Position numbers and translations under genes: made by a program. Shown here one piece after another: positions 8,484 to 16,772 of a stretch of DNA of 64,000 nt (positions are counted from its first letter, which is position 1; each line of letters starts with the position of its first letter). The notes beneath the pieces were generated by a model. The model was given only the letters and a program-made list of their open reading frames with translations. It was not told the DNA's origin and did no database searches. This DNA comes from JADJVL01 sp046331545 (GTDB lineage Bacteria > Acidobacteriota > Holophagae > Holophagales > Holophagaceae): positions 3,410,001-3,474,000 of the forward strand of contig JAXLQR010000002.1 of NCBI GenBank assembly GCA_046331545.1, read 5' to 3'.

Positions 8484-8884
8484 GGTACCTCCTGGACACG
8501 GACACCTGCGTGTTCGCCCTCAAGCACCAGGCGGACGTCCGGCGGCGCTTCGGGAAGGTGAGCCCCGACGACGTGGCGGTGAGTGCCATGACCCTGGCGG
8601 AACTCCGCTACGGCAGCCTGCGCAGCAAGCAGCCTGGGAAGACGTGGCGCGAGGTGGAAGCCTTCCTGGAACCGATCCGCGTGCTGCCCTTCGACGAAGG
8701 CGCGGCGCTGGCCCACGCGGAGCTGCGCCTCGCCTTGAGGGCGAAACCCATCGGCGAGCGGGACCTGGTCATCGCCTCGGTGGCGGCGGCCAGGCGGCTG
8801 GCGGTGGTCACCCACAACACCCGGGAGTTCGCACGGGTGCCGGGCCTGGTCTGCGAGGACTGGAGCCTCGGGGTTGCTCCATGA
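8480..8884 (+). CDS. vapC: VapC-type PIN-domain RNase toxin
   Basis: A 134-residue PIN-domain endoribonuclease toxin; VapC enzymes typically cleave tRNA or rRNA. Catalytic acids are visible: 'LLDTD' at the start, E at about 41 in 'LAELRYG', 'GERDLVIASVAAARRL' near 92, and the C-terminal 'VVTHNTREFARVPGL'. The last block is the hallmark of the VapC subgroup paired with AbrB-like VapB. Translation starts at GTG 8480, overlapping the vapB stop. The stop overlaps the ATG of the next membrane protein gene. Confidence 0.94.
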   Translation: MRYLLDTDTCVFALKHQADVRRRFGKVSPDDVAVSAMTLAELRYGSLRSKQPGKTWREVEAFLEPIRVLPFDEGAALAHAELRLALRAKPIGERDLVIASVAAARRLAVVTHNTREFARVPGLVCEDWSLGVAP

Positions 8885-9234
8885 GCCGCTTGGCCAAGCT
8901 CCTCTTCGCCCTTGGAGCCCACAGCCCCTGGGTGGTGGGACCCGTGGCGCTGGTGGGGATGCTCTTCCTCTTCCCGCCGGGACCGGTGGCGTCGCCGGAG
9001 CAGGGGGCAAGCATCGAGCGCGCGTGGACGGGCTTCGGCCTCGCCCTGGCGGTGTCGGGGCTCGGGTTCTTCGCGACCCTCATCGCCGGGCTGGTGCATT
9101 GCGTGCGGGACGCGTCCCTGTCGGGCGGGCTGAAGGCCTTCCGGGCCCTCGCGATGCTGGTCCTCGGGGCCGTGATGGTGCCCGCCTACTTCTGGGCGCG
9201 CGTGCTGCCGTCGAAACCGGGGGGCGCGCGATGA
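8881..9234 (+). CDS. Small membrane protein, first of three paralogues
   Basis: A 117-residue protein with about three hydrophobic segments (roughly 13-33, 52-72, 88-106). No known domain is recognised. The C-terminal pattern 'GLVHCVRD...AFRALAMLVLGAVMVPAYFW' matches the following two genes: a VHC-type motif, an Arg-Leu, then a helix ending in P-x-Y/F-x-W. The start overlaps the vapC stop (ATGA), and its own stop overlaps the next ATG. It is the most diverged of the trio, with a longer extracytoplasmic loop ('PPGPVASPEQGASIERAW'). Function unknown. Confidence 0.8.
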   Translation: MSRLAKLLFALGAHSPWVVGPVALVGMLFLFPPGPVASPEQGASIERAWTGFGLALAVSGLGFFATLIAGLVHCVRDASLSGGLKAFRALAMLVLGAVMVPAYFWARVLPSKPGGAR

Positions 9235-9614
9235 AGCCCTGGCACAAGGTGGCCCTCGGGATCATGAGCCACTGGTTCTTCCTCTACCTGCCCTTCTTCT
9301 TCGTCGCCATCCTCGGCCTGGTCGCGACGACCGCCAGCCAGGGCGGCCACGGCCAGCCGGGGCCGCTGTTCATGGTGGGGATCATCGCCCTCTTCGCGAT
9401 GCACTTCCTCAGCATCCTCCTGATGATCGGCACGCAGATCCTCTACGTGGTGCATTGCCTGAAACATCCGCGCTTCGCCGAGGGGAACCAGCGGGTCCTG
9501 TGGGTGCTGTTGCTCTTCTTCCTCGGCGTCTTCGCGGTGCCGATCTACTACTGGATGTTCATCAAGCCCCAGCCTCTGGGGGAACCCTTCTTGGGACCCA
9601 AGGCCGCGTCATGA
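9231..9614 (+). CDS. Small membrane protein, second of three paralogues
   Basis: A 127-residue, very hydrophobic protein with three predicted membrane segments (about 10-33, 47-76, 88-110). The shared signature is 'ILYVVHCLKHPRFAEG' followed by 'VLWVLLLFFLGVFAVPIYYW'. It resembles the genes on both sides, and all three overlap by four bases, so this is a tandem duplication still translated as a unit. It belongs to no family I can name. It lies between vapC and hemE on the haem strand. Confidence 0.82.
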   Translation: MKPWHKVALGIMSHWFFLYLPFFFVAILGLVATTASQGGHGQPGPLFMVGIIALFAMHFLSILLMIGTQILYVVHCLKHPRFAEGNQRVLWVLLLFFLGVFAVPIYYWMFIKPQPLGEPFLGPKAAS

Positions 9615-9988
9615 ACCCATGGCTCAAGCGCCTCGTGGGCGTCCTCACCTTCTGGCCTCCGCTGTACATGGCCCTCTTCATGAGCTTTGTGCTCTGGGGG
9701 ATCCTCGGCGGCCTGCGGCACCTTCCGAACGGACCCGGGGACGGTCCACCCGCGGCCTTCATCCTCCTCTTCCTCTGCCACCTCTTCACCATCCTCCTCC
9801 TCTTCGCCCTGGTGGCCTTCTACGCCGTGTGCGTGTTCAAGCATCCGGCCCTGCCCCAGGACCGCCGCATCCTCTGGCTCATCCTCATCCTGATGTTCGG
9901 CTTCTTCGCGATGCCGGCCTTCTTCTGGATCCACCTCCGGCCGCTTCCCGACGACGGAAGCCTCTTCGGGAACAAGGAATCCGCATGA
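9611..9988 (+). CDS. Small membrane protein, third of three paralogues
   Basis: A 125-residue membrane protein with the same plan as its upstream neighbour: three hydrophobic segments, 'FYAVCVFKHPALPQDRRILW' and 'FGFFAMPAFFWIHLRP'. The 'K-H-P-x-L/F...R-x-L-W' core is nearly identical to the preceding paralogue. The C-terminus ('SLFGNKESA') is hydrophilic. The stop overlaps the hemE ATG (ATGA), so the three membrane proteins are coupled to haem synthesis at translation. A role in haem metabolism is possible only by context. Confidence 0.82.
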   Translation: MNPWLKRLVGVLTFWPPLYMALFMSFVLWGILGGLRHLPNGPGDGPPAAFILLFLCHLFTILLLFALVAFYAVCVFKHPALPQDRRILWLILILMFGFFAMPAFFWIHLRPLPDDGSLFGNKESA

Positions 9989-10992
9989 CCAAGCCCCTGC
10001 TCAACGTCCTGAAGGGCGAGACGCTCTCGCCGCCGCCGGTCTGGTTCATGCGCCAGGCGGGGCGCTTCCTGCCGGAGTACCGGTCGATCCGGGCCAAGGC
10101 CACCTTCGAGGAGCTGCTGAACGACAGCGACCTGGCCGCCGAGGTGACGCTGCAGCCCATCCGCCGCTTCCCGAGGATCGACGGCGCCATCATCTTCAGC
10201 GACATCTTGGTGATCCTCGACGCGCTGGGCTGCGGGGTCACCATCCCCGAGGGCGGGCCGCGGCTGGCGAAGACCCTGGACCAGCTCGATCCCTCCGTCG
10301 AGCTCGACGAGCGCGTCTTCGAGCCCGTGCAGGCCGCCATCCGCAAGGTGAAGGCCGAACTGCCCCCCCACGTGACCATGCTGGGCTTCGCGGGCGCGCC
10401 CTGGACCCTGCTCGCCTACGGCCTGGAAGGGAAGGGGTCGAAGACCTGGGCCAAGGCCAAGGCCTTCCTCCACCGGGAGCCCGCGAAGGCGAAGGCCTGG
10501 CTGGACAGGCTGGCGGACGCCGCGGCGCGGCTGCTGAACCTGCACATCGCCGCCGGGGCCGAGGGCGTGCAGCTCTTCGACACCTGGGCCGGCGAGCTGG
10601 ACCCCATGGACTACGAGACGTTCAGCCTTCCCGCGGTGCGCCGGACCCTGGAGCAGGTGCAGGGGGCGCCGCGCCTCTTCTTCGCCCGCAGCGGCCACCT
10701 GCCCGACGAACTGCTGGACCTGCCCTGCGAGGGTCTCGCGGTGCCCTGGCAGGTGCCGATGGTGGAGGCCCGCCACCGCTTCGCCCCCCACGGGGACAGG
10801 CCAGGGAAGGTGCTCCAGGGCAACCTGGACCCCGCCATCCTCCTGGCCGGCGCCGGCCCCGCCACCGCCAAGGCCCGGGCCATCGTGGATGTCATGAAGG
10901 GCGCCCCCCACGTCTTCAACCTCGGCCACGGCCTCCTGCCGGAGACCGATCCCGAGGTGCTGGCCGCGGTGATCGAGGAAGTGAAACGATGA
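9985..10992 (+). CDS. hemE: Uroporphyrinogen decarboxylase
   Basis: Removes the four acetate carboxyls of uroporphyrinogen III to make coproporphyrinogen III. The 335-residue protein shows the family signature 'PPVWFMRQAGRFLPEYR' at about 17-33, with the two substrate-binding arginines. It also has 'AIIFSDILVILDALG' near 69, 'GFAGAPWTLLAYGLEGKGSK' near 134 and 'VLQGNLDPAILL' near 275. Length is standard. The ATG overlaps the stop of the third small membrane protein. An 86-base gap separates it from hemN. Confidence 0.97.
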   Translation: MTKPLLNVLKGETLSPPPVWFMRQAGRFLPEYRSIRAKATFEELLNDSDLAAEVTLQPIRRFPRIDGAIIFSDILVILDALGCGVTIPEGGPRLAKTLDQLDPSVELDERVFEPVQAAIRKVKAELPPHVTMLGFAGAPWTLLAYGLEGKGSKTWAKAKAFLHREPAKAKAWLDRLADAAARLLNLHIAAGAEGVQLFDTWAGELDPMDYETFSLPAVRRTLEQVQGAPRLFFARSGHLPDELLDLPCEGLAVPWQVPMVEARHRFAPHGDRPGKVLQGNLDPAILLAGAGPATAKARAIVDVMKGAPHVFNLGHGLLPETDPEVLAAVIEEVKR

Positions 10993-11067
10993 ACGTCCGC
11001 GGGCCGCGCCCCCGCCGTCCCGGCCCTGTCCAGGCCGGCGGCGTGACGGCCTGCGCCAAGCCCGGGC

Positions 11068-11073
11068 TAAGGT
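11068..11073 (+). promoter_or_regulatory. Putative -10 element at hemN, near-leaderless
   Basis: TAAGGT ends five bases before the hemN ATG at 11079. It fits the recurring TAnnnT-then-start pattern and could let hemN be transcribed on its own. 'AAGGTG' here could instead act as a ribosome binding site. Confidence 0.35.
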
Positions 11074-11078
11074 GAACC

Positions 11079-12443
11079 ATGGCCTCCCTCTCCGAACTCA
11101 TCCAGCGCTATGACCGCCCCGGCCCCCGCTACACGGGCTATCCCATGCCCCCGGCCTGGCACGACGACTTCCAGGAGGCCGAGCTGATCGCCGGGCTGAA
11201 GCGGGCCAACGCGAGCCGCGAGCCCCTCAGCTTCTACGCGCACCTGCCCTTCTGCCGCCGGCGCTGCGCCTACTGCGGCTGCAACGTGGTCATCAGCCCC
11301 CACTACGACCCCGTCGAGGCCTTCCTCCAGAGCCTGGAGCGGGAGCTGGACCTGTGGGCCTCCCACCTGCCGGACCGGCGCGGCGTCATCCAGCTCCACT
11401 GGGGCGGCGGCACGCCGACGTACCTCAAGGTCCCGGAGCTGGAGCGGGTCTTCCGCCTCATCACGGACCGCTTCCCGACCCTGCCCGGCGCGGAGATCAG
11501 CCTGGAGGCCGATCCCACCTTCCTCACCGACGACCAGTTGCCGGCCCTTCGCGGCCTCGGCTTCAACCGCGTCTCCTTCGGCGTGCAGGACCTGGACGAG
11601 GAGGTGCAGGAGCTCATCACCCGGGGGCAGACCTGGGAGCAGACCCTCCGGGCGGTGGAGCAGGCGCGCAAGGTGGGCTTCGAGGGCGTGAACGTGGACT
11701 TGGTCTACGGGCTTCCGGGCCAGGACCTCGCCAAGTTCCGCCGCACCCTGGACGAGGTCGTCGCGTTGCAGCCCAACCGCCTGGCGGTCTACGGCTTCGC
11801 CTACCTGCCGGCGATGATGCCCTTCCAGCGCAGCATCCCCAAGGACACGCTGCCGGACCCGGACACCAAGCTGCAGCTCCTGCTGCTGGCCTCGGAGAAG
11901 CTGGAGGCCGCGGGCTACGTGCCCGTGGGCATGGACCATTTCGCCCACCCGGACGACAGCCTCGCCAAGGCGGTGCTGGACGGCTCCATCATCCGCAACT
12001 TCATGGGCTACGCCGTGCAGGGCGGCCCAGACATGGTGAGCGTGGGCCCCAGCGCCATCAGCGACGTGGGCTACGTCTACCACCAGAACGACAAGATCCT
12101 CAGCAAGTGGGAGAAGGCGGTCGATTCGGGCCACTTCGCCATGCACAAGGGCTTCACCTGCGACGGCGAGGACCGCATGCGCCGCTGGGTCATCCACCAG
12201 GTCATGGGCCGCTTCGACCTGCGCTGGGCGGACCTGAAGGCCAAGTTCGGCATCGACGGGCCCACGCATTTCGCGGACGCCATCGAGGCCCTGAAGGCGG
12301 AGGAGCCCTGGGGCATCGTCAACGTGGACGACGAGGGCGTGCATGTGACGAAGCTCGGCCAGCGCTTCGTGCGCAACCTCGCCATGCCGTTTGATGCCTA
12401 CCTGTCGAAGCTGGCGGGGAAGACCTTCTCGAGGACGGTTTGA
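11079..12443 (+). CDS. hemN: Oxygen-independent coproporphyrinogen III oxidase
   Basis: Radical SAM enzyme that oxidatively decarboxylates coproporphyrinogen III to protoporphyrinogen IX without oxygen. The cluster motif CxxxCxYCxC is at about 59-68 ('FCRRRCAYCGCNVVIS'), the four-cysteine form of true HemN. 'HWGGGTPTYL' and 'ISLEADPTFLTDDQL' are the SAM-binding glycines and acid. The 454-residue length and the C-terminal domain ('HFAHPDDSLAKA...NFMGYAVQGG') separate HemN from the shorter HemW. The choice of an anaerobic enzyme fits an organism able to grow without oxygen. The stop overlaps the hemH TTG. Confidence 0.95.
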   Translation: MASLSELIQRYDRPGPRYTGYPMPPAWHDDFQEAELIAGLKRANASREPLSFYAHLPFCRRRCAYCGCNVVISPHYDPVEAFLQSLERELDLWASHLPDRRGVIQLHWGGGTPTYLKVPELERVFRLITDRFPTLPGAEISLEADPTFLTDDQLPALRGLGFNRVSFGVQDLDEEVQELITRGQTWEQTLRAVEQARKVGFEGVNVDLVYGLPGQDLAKFRRTLDEVVALQPNRLAVYGFAYLPAMMPFQRSIPKDTLPDPDTKLQLLLLASEKLEAAGYVPVGMDHFAHPDDSLAKAVLDGSIIRNFMGYAVQGGPDMVSVGPSAISDVGYVYHQNDKILSKWEKAVDSGHFAMHKGFTCDGEDRMRRWVIHQVMGRFDLRWADLKAKFGIDGPTHFADAIEALKAEEPWGIVNVDDEGVHVTKLGQRFVRNLAMPFDAYLSKLAGKTFSRTV

Positions 12444-13438
12444 GCGCCGCCGCCCCCGAACGGAACGGCGCCCACGCCGACACCGCCGTCCTCCTCCTCA
12501 ACCTGGGCGGCCCGGTGAAGCTCCAGCACGTGGAGCCCTTCCTCCACGCCCTCTTCGCGGACCGGGACCTGGTCCGCCTCCCTGGGCCGGCGTGGTTCCA
12601 GCCGGTCTTCGCGAAGCTCATCAGCAAGGGCCGGGCGAAGGCGGCCCGGGCGCGCTACGCGGAGATCGGCGGGGGTTCGCCGCTGCTCCGGGAGAGCGCG
12701 GCCCAGGCGCGGGAGCTGCGCGCGAAGCTGCGGGCGGCGGGCATCGCCTCGCCGGTGAAGCTCTGCTTCCGCACCTCCCAGCCCCGGGCCGCGGGCCTGC
12801 TGGAGGCCCTGAGGCGACGGGGCGTCACGAAGCTGCTGCCGGTGCCCCTCTACCCCCACGACTGCAAGGCGACGACGGGCTCGAGCCTGCGGGAACTGGC
12901 GCGGGTGGCGAAGGATCTCGGACTCATCCTCCTCGAGGGCGTGAACCACTACGCCCTCGACGAGGACTACCTCGAGTCCGTCGCGGGGCCGGTGCGCGAC
13001 GCCCTGGCGGAGCTCCCCGGCGCCACGGTGATCTTCAGCGCCCACAGCCTGCCGGTGAAGCAGATCGTCCGCACCGGCGACCCCTATGAAGGCGAGATCA
13101 AGGCCTGCGTGGCGGCCCTGGCCACGAAGCTCGGCGACCTGCCCGGCGGCACGCGCCTGGCCTACCAGAGCCGCGTGGGGCCCATCCGCTGGCTGGAGCC
13201 GAACCTCAAGGAGGTGCTGGCGGAATGCGCCGGCAAGGACGTCATCGTGGTGCCCATCAGCTTCGTGAGCGAGCACATCGAGACCCTCCACGAGCTGGAC
13301 ATCGAGTACCGGGAGGTGGCCCAGCACGCCGGCGTGCGGGGCTACCGCCGCGTGCCCGTGCCCGGCGTCCACCCGGCCTTCATCCGCTGCCTCGAGCGCC
13401 ACACCCTGGAAGCCCTGAAGGAGGACCTCCCCGCATGA
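12440..13438 (+). CDS. hemH: Ferrochelatase
   Basis: Inserts ferrous iron into protoporphyrin IX. The 332-residue protein has 'TAVLLLNLGGPVKLQHVEPFL' at its N-terminus, 'YAEIGGGSPLL' near 73, and 'LPVPLYPHDCKATTGSSL' near 135. The metal-binding histidine is in 'IFSAHSLPVKQI' near 198, and 'VPISFVSEHIETLHELDIEY' near 272 holds the catalytic glutamate. I take TTG 12440 as the start because it overlaps the hemN stop (TTGA), as hemD does with hemC. The stop overlaps the next ATG. Confidence 0.95.
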   Translation: MSAAAPERNGAHADTAVLLLNLGGPVKLQHVEPFLHALFADRDLVRLPGPAWFQPVFAKLISKGRAKAARARYAEIGGGSPLLRESAAQARELRAKLRAAGIASPVKLCFRTSQPRAAGLLEALRRRGVTKLLPVPLYPHDCKATTGSSLRELARVAKDLGLILLEGVNHYALDEDYLESVAGPVRDALAELPGATVIFSAHSLPVKQIVRTGDPYEGEIKACVAALATKLGDLPGGTRLAYQSRVGPIRWLEPNLKEVLAECAGKDVIVVPISFVSEHIETLHELDIEYREVAQHAGVRGYRRVPVPGVHPAFIRCLERHTLEALKEDLPA

Positions 13439-14166
13439 TGCCCGTGCTCGCCCTGCTCCTCGTCCCCGCCTTCACGGCCATCCCCGTGCCGAGGCCGGCC
13501 GCGCCGAAGCCGGCCGCGCCGAAGCCGGCCGGGCCCCGGTCCGTCGCCAAGCCCGTTCCTGCCTCCGCCGTGCGCATCCTCGCGCCGGGCACCTACGCCC
13601 GCACGGAGGTCGCCAAGGACGCCGCCGGCGTCTGGTGGGGCCTCGTGAAGGAGGGCGAGGCCTTCAGCCTCCGGCCCCTGAAGGTGAAGGCCACGCCCCT
13701 GTCCCTGGACGAGGCGCGGCCGAAGGTGATGGACGGGGTGGAGATCGGCACCGCCGAGGACGCGGAGGCGGTGCTGCTGGTGCGGGGCCTCAAGCTCCAG
13801 GCCGGACCCGTGCCGGCGGCCATCGACCTGAGGCTCGAGGGCAACGAGGCCGGCGCCCAGAAGGTCACCGGCGCCTTCCAGGGCGAGCCCTTCGAGCTCT
13901 GGTCCGAGTCCATGGGCGAGGGCAGCGCCAAGGCCATCCTGCGCCTGCGCATGGGCAGCCAGACCCACGCGGTCCTGCTGCTGGAGGACTGCGAGGACTG
14001 CACCTGGGACCTGCTGTGGGCCGGGGACCTGGACGGCGACGGGAGGCTCGACCTGCTGGTGGGGACGACCCACCTGGAGAACAAGGGGCTGATGCGCCTC
14101 TTCCTCTCCGGCAAGGCCAAGGCACCGGCCCTGGCGGCCACCCACGCGTGGGACTTCGGGGACTGA
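13435..14166 (+). CDS. Exported hypothetical protein with Pro/Ala/Lys repeat
   Basis: A 243-residue protein of unknown family. The N-terminus is a signal peptide ('MMPVLALLLVPAFTAIPV'), followed by a short tandem 'APKPA' repeat. The body is mostly beta-like. Near residue 180 it has 'LEDCEDCTWDLLWAGDLDGDGR'-type sequence: two cysteines three apart, then a D-x-D-G-D-G calcium-loop pattern seen in FG-GAP or dockerin-like repeats. ATG 13435 overlaps the hemH stop; ATG 13438 is also possible. It lies between hemH and hemG, so it is co-expressed with late haem synthesis; a role there is only a guess. Confidence 0.75.
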   Translation: MMPVLALLLVPAFTAIPVPRPAAPKPAAPKPAGPRSVAKPVPASAVRILAPGTYARTEVAKDAAGVWWGLVKEGEAFSLRPLKVKATPLSLDEARPKVMDGVEIGTAEDAEAVLLVRGLKLQAGPVPAAIDLRLEGNEAGAQKVTGAFQGEPFELWSESMGEGSAKAILRLRMGSQTHAVLLLEDCEDCTWDLLWAGDLDGDGRLDLLVGTTHLENKGLMRLFLSGKAKAPALAATHAWDFGD

Positions 14167-14167
14167 C

Positions 14168-15442
14168 ATGGGCACCCTCATCCTCGGCGGCGGCGTCACC
14201 GGCCTCCTGGCGGCCTGGAAGCTCCAGCAGCGCGGCGAGAGCGTGGAGGTCTGGGAGGCGGCGGAGGTCCCCGGGGGCTGGGTGCGCACCCTGCCCTGGG
14301 AAGGGGAGCAGGGCGAGCCCGGCTATGTCGAGCGCGGGCCCCAGGGCGTGCTGGTGGCGCCGGGCTCGGTGATCGAAGGCATCTTCAAGGAGCTGGACCT
14401 GCCGACCCGCAGCCCGGGCCACGGCGCGCGCTGGGTGGGGAAGGGGGGGAAGCTCATCCCCGTGCCTTCGGCGCCGCCGGCCCTCATCACGTCGAAGCTG
14501 CTCTCCGTCCGCGCCAAGCTGCGCCTCGCCCTGGAGCCCTTCATCAAGGTGCGCCCGGAGGAGCCCGAGGAGAACCTCTCGGCCTTCGTGGCCCGGCGCC
14601 TCGGGAAGGAGATGGCCTCGGAGCTGCTCCCGGCCATGGTGGCGGGCATCCTGGCCGCGCCCCCAGACATCCTCAGCGTGGACGCCCTGCCCAAGCTGCG
14701 GACTTGGGAGCAGATGGGCAGCCTCACCAAGGGCATGTCGGGATCGCGCAGCGCCCTGACGGTGCCGGTGGGCGGCATGGGCGCCTTCACGAAGGCCCTG
14801 GCGTCGAAGGTCGCAACCCTGCGCTGCGGGCTCAAGGCGGCCTCGATTGAAAAGACCCCCGAGGGCTACCGCGTCACCGCCGCCAACGGCGAGCGCCGGG
14901 ACGCGACACGGCTCCTCCTCGCCCTGCCGGCCTACGAGGCGGCGCCCCTGCTGGCGCCGCTGGCGCCGGGCTCCGCCGAGGCCCTGGCGGCCATCCCCTA
15001 CACCTCCGTGCGCCTCTTCCACAGCCGCCACGCGCCTCTGCAGGACCTCAAGGACGGCTTCGGCTTCCTCGTGCATCCGCCGGAGGGCGAGGGCTTCCTG
15101 GGCGCCCTGGTGCCCTCCTGGATCGACCCGGGCTGCGCGCCGGCCGGGACGATGCAGCTCCGCAGCTTCATCGGCGGAGCCTTCCCCACGGACCCGAGCC
15201 TGCACCGCTGGGAGGGCGTGGAGGCTGCGCTGAAGCGCTGGCAGCCGGACCTCCGGGCCCCGCGCCAGGTGCGCGCCGAGGTGGCGGAGAACGCCATCCC
15301 CCGGGCCGAGATGGGCCACCGCGCCCGGGTGGCCGCCGCCCTGGCGGGCCTGCCCCCGGGCCTCGACTGGATCTCCAACGCCCGCTTCGGGCCCGGCGTG
15401 CGGGACGTGGCGGAGGGGCTGGAGGAATGGCTGAAGGGCTGA
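14168..15442 (+). CDS. hemG: Protoporphyrinogen oxidase, HemY type
   Basis: FAD enzyme that oxidises protoporphyrinogen IX to protoporphyrin IX. The 424-residue protein starts with the dinucleotide-binding turn 'LILGGGVTGLLAAWKL' and an acidic 'VEVWEAAEVPGGWVRT'. Further in are 'FVARRLGKEMASELLPAMVAGI' and 'VPVGGMGAFTKAL', typical of the HemY/PPOX branch of the amine-oxidase superfamily. The C-terminal 'GLDWISNARFGPGVRDVAEG' is the second FAD-contact block. The symbol follows the name used for this branch; it is not the E. coli flavodoxin-like HemG. This enzyme normally uses oxygen, while the cluster's HemN does not need it. Confidence 0.9.
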   Translation: MGTLILGGGVTGLLAAWKLQQRGESVEVWEAAEVPGGWVRTLPWEGEQGEPGYVERGPQGVLVAPGSVIEGIFKELDLPTRSPGHGARWVGKGGKLIPVPSAPPALITSKLLSVRAKLRLALEPFIKVRPEEPEENLSAFVARRLGKEMASELLPAMVAGILAAPPDILSVDALPKLRTWEQMGSLTKGMSGSRSALTVPVGGMGAFTKALASKVATLRCGLKAASIEKTPEGYRVTAANGERRDATRLLLALPAYEAAPLLAPLAPGSAEALAAIPYTSVRLFHSRHAPLQDLKDGFGFLVHPPEGEGFLGALVPSWIDPGCAPAGTMQLRSFIGGAFPTDPSLHRWEGVEAALKRWQPDLRAPRQVRAEVAENAIPRAEMGHRARVAAALAGLPPGLDWISNARFGPGVRDVAEGLEEWLKG

Positions 15443-15520
15443 AGCGCGGCCGCACGTGCCCCCTCTTGCTGCCCAGGCTGGCAGAATCGCGGGTGAAGCC
15501 CCCGACCCCCTGGAGGATCC

Positions 15521-16135
15521 ATGTTCTTGCATACGCGACGGCTCGTCCCGCTGCTGCTCCTGGCCCTGCCCCTGCCGGGCCAGGAGAAGGCCACCACGGC
15601 CTCGGGCCGGGTGGTCCTGCTCTTCCCCGACGGGACGTGGAAGGAGGACAAGCCTGCCGCGGTCCCGGGGGGGCGCGAAGGGGCCACCCGCCCCCGGTCC
15701 GCCACCGAGAAGTTCCCGGTCCTCAAGGGCAAGGCCTCGATCTACTACGACCCGCAGAAGTGGAAGCCCAAGGGCCCCGAGGAGGGCGGGCGCAGCGGAT
15801 TCAACCATGTGGATGGCGACGCCCAGTCGATGGTCATCACCGAACGCATCCAGATGCCCCTGGCCTCCCTGGAGAAGGTGGCCCTGGACAATGCCAAGGC
15901 CGCGGCTCCCGACGCCACGGTCGCCTTCCGGGAGATGCGCAGGGTCAACGGCCAGGACCTGCTCGCCCTGCAGATCAAAGGCACGATCAACGGCATCGCG
16001 TTCATCTATTACGGCTACTACTACTCCGGGGAGCGGGGGATCATCCAGGCGATCGCCTTCACCTCCCAGAACCTGTTCCAGGAGTACAAGGCGGATTTCG
16101 AAGCCTTCCTCAACGGCCTCGTGATCGAGCCTTGA
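15521..16135 (+). CDS. Exported hypothetical protein
   Basis: A 204-residue secreted or periplasmic protein. The first 22 residues are a signal peptide with a leucine-rich core ('RRLVPLLLLALPLPGQ'). 'RVVLLFPDGTWKED' near residue 29 is a small motif common in exported acidobacterial hypotheticals. The rest ('SIYYDPQKWKP', 'AQSMVITERIQMPLASLEKVALDN', 'GERGIIQAIAFTSQNLF') resembles proteins that score a stress or lipocalin-like fold, but no family can be assigned. GGAGGA lies just before the ATG. It stands alone between hemG and the DUF421 gene. Confidence 0.72.
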   Translation: MFLHTRRLVPLLLLALPLPGQEKATTASGRVVLLFPDGTWKEDKPAAVPGGREGATRPRSATEKFPVLKGKASIYYDPQKWKPKGPEEGGRSGFNHVDGDAQSMVITERIQMPLASLEKVALDNAKAAAPDATVAFREMRRVNGQDLLALQIKGTINGIAFIYYGYYYSGERGIIQAIAFTSQNLFQEYKADFEAFLNGLVIEP

Positions 16136-16196
16136 GCGCGGCCGGGGGCCCACCGACGGAGGCTGTACCCTCGGGACAGTCCTCCCGGAGCTTCCC

Positions 16197-16742
16197 ATGC
16201 CCCTCCCGGCCCTGCTCGATCCCAGCCTTCCCGTCTCCACCTCCCTCTGGCACCTGAACCAGCCCTGGTGGGAGTTCGTGGTGCGGGCCCTGCTCGTCTA
16301 CGGATTCCTGCTGGTGGTGCTGCGCCTCACGGGCAAGCGCCAGGTGGGCCAGCTCGCCCCCTTCGACCTGGTGCTGCTGCTGGTGCTCAGCAACGCGGTG
16401 CAGAACAGCATGAACGCCGGCGACAACACCGTGGGCGCGGGCTACATCCTGGTGCTGACCCTGGTGGCGGTGAACGCCGTCATGGGCTGGCTCACCTGGA
16501 AGAGCAAGCGCCTGGAGGCCATCCTCGAGGGCCAGCCCCTGGTCATCGTCAAGAACGGCACCGTGGACGAAGCCGCGCTGAAGCGGGAACGCATCACCCG
16601 CCATGAACTGCTCAGCGCCGTGCGGCAGGCCGGCCTGGCGGACCTGACGGAGGTGCGCTATGCGATCTTCGAGAACACGGGGCGGATCAACGTGATCGGC
16701 CGGGGGACCGCGGTCGAAGGGAAAATCACCGCGGCACCTTGA
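16197..16742 (+). CDS. DUF421 (YetF/YcaP-like) membrane protein
   Basis: A 181-residue protein of the DUF421 family. Three membrane helices occupy about 20-115, with the family's 'RLTGKRQVGQLAPFDLVLLLVLSNAVQN' region at 42-70. A soluble C-terminal domain follows ('GQPLVIVKNGTVDEAALKRERI', 'HELLSAVRQAGLADLTEVRYAIFENTGRINVI'), which in YetF forms the small alpha/beta domain. Bacillus homologues act in spore-associated membranes, but the biochemical role in other bacteria is not known. GGAG precedes the ATG by a few bases. Likely monocistronic. Confidence 0.92.
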   Translation: MPLPALLDPSLPVSTSLWHLNQPWWEFVVRALLVYGFLLVVLRLTGKRQVGQLAPFDLVLLLVLSNAVQNSMNAGDNTVGAGYILVLTLVAVNAVMGWLTWKSKRLEAILEGQPLVIVKNGTVDEAALKRERITRHELLSAVRQAGLADLTEVRYAIFENTGRINVIGRGTAVEGKITAAP

Positions 16743-16772
16743 CGAAGCGAACAAAAAGCGAAAACTGGGGGA

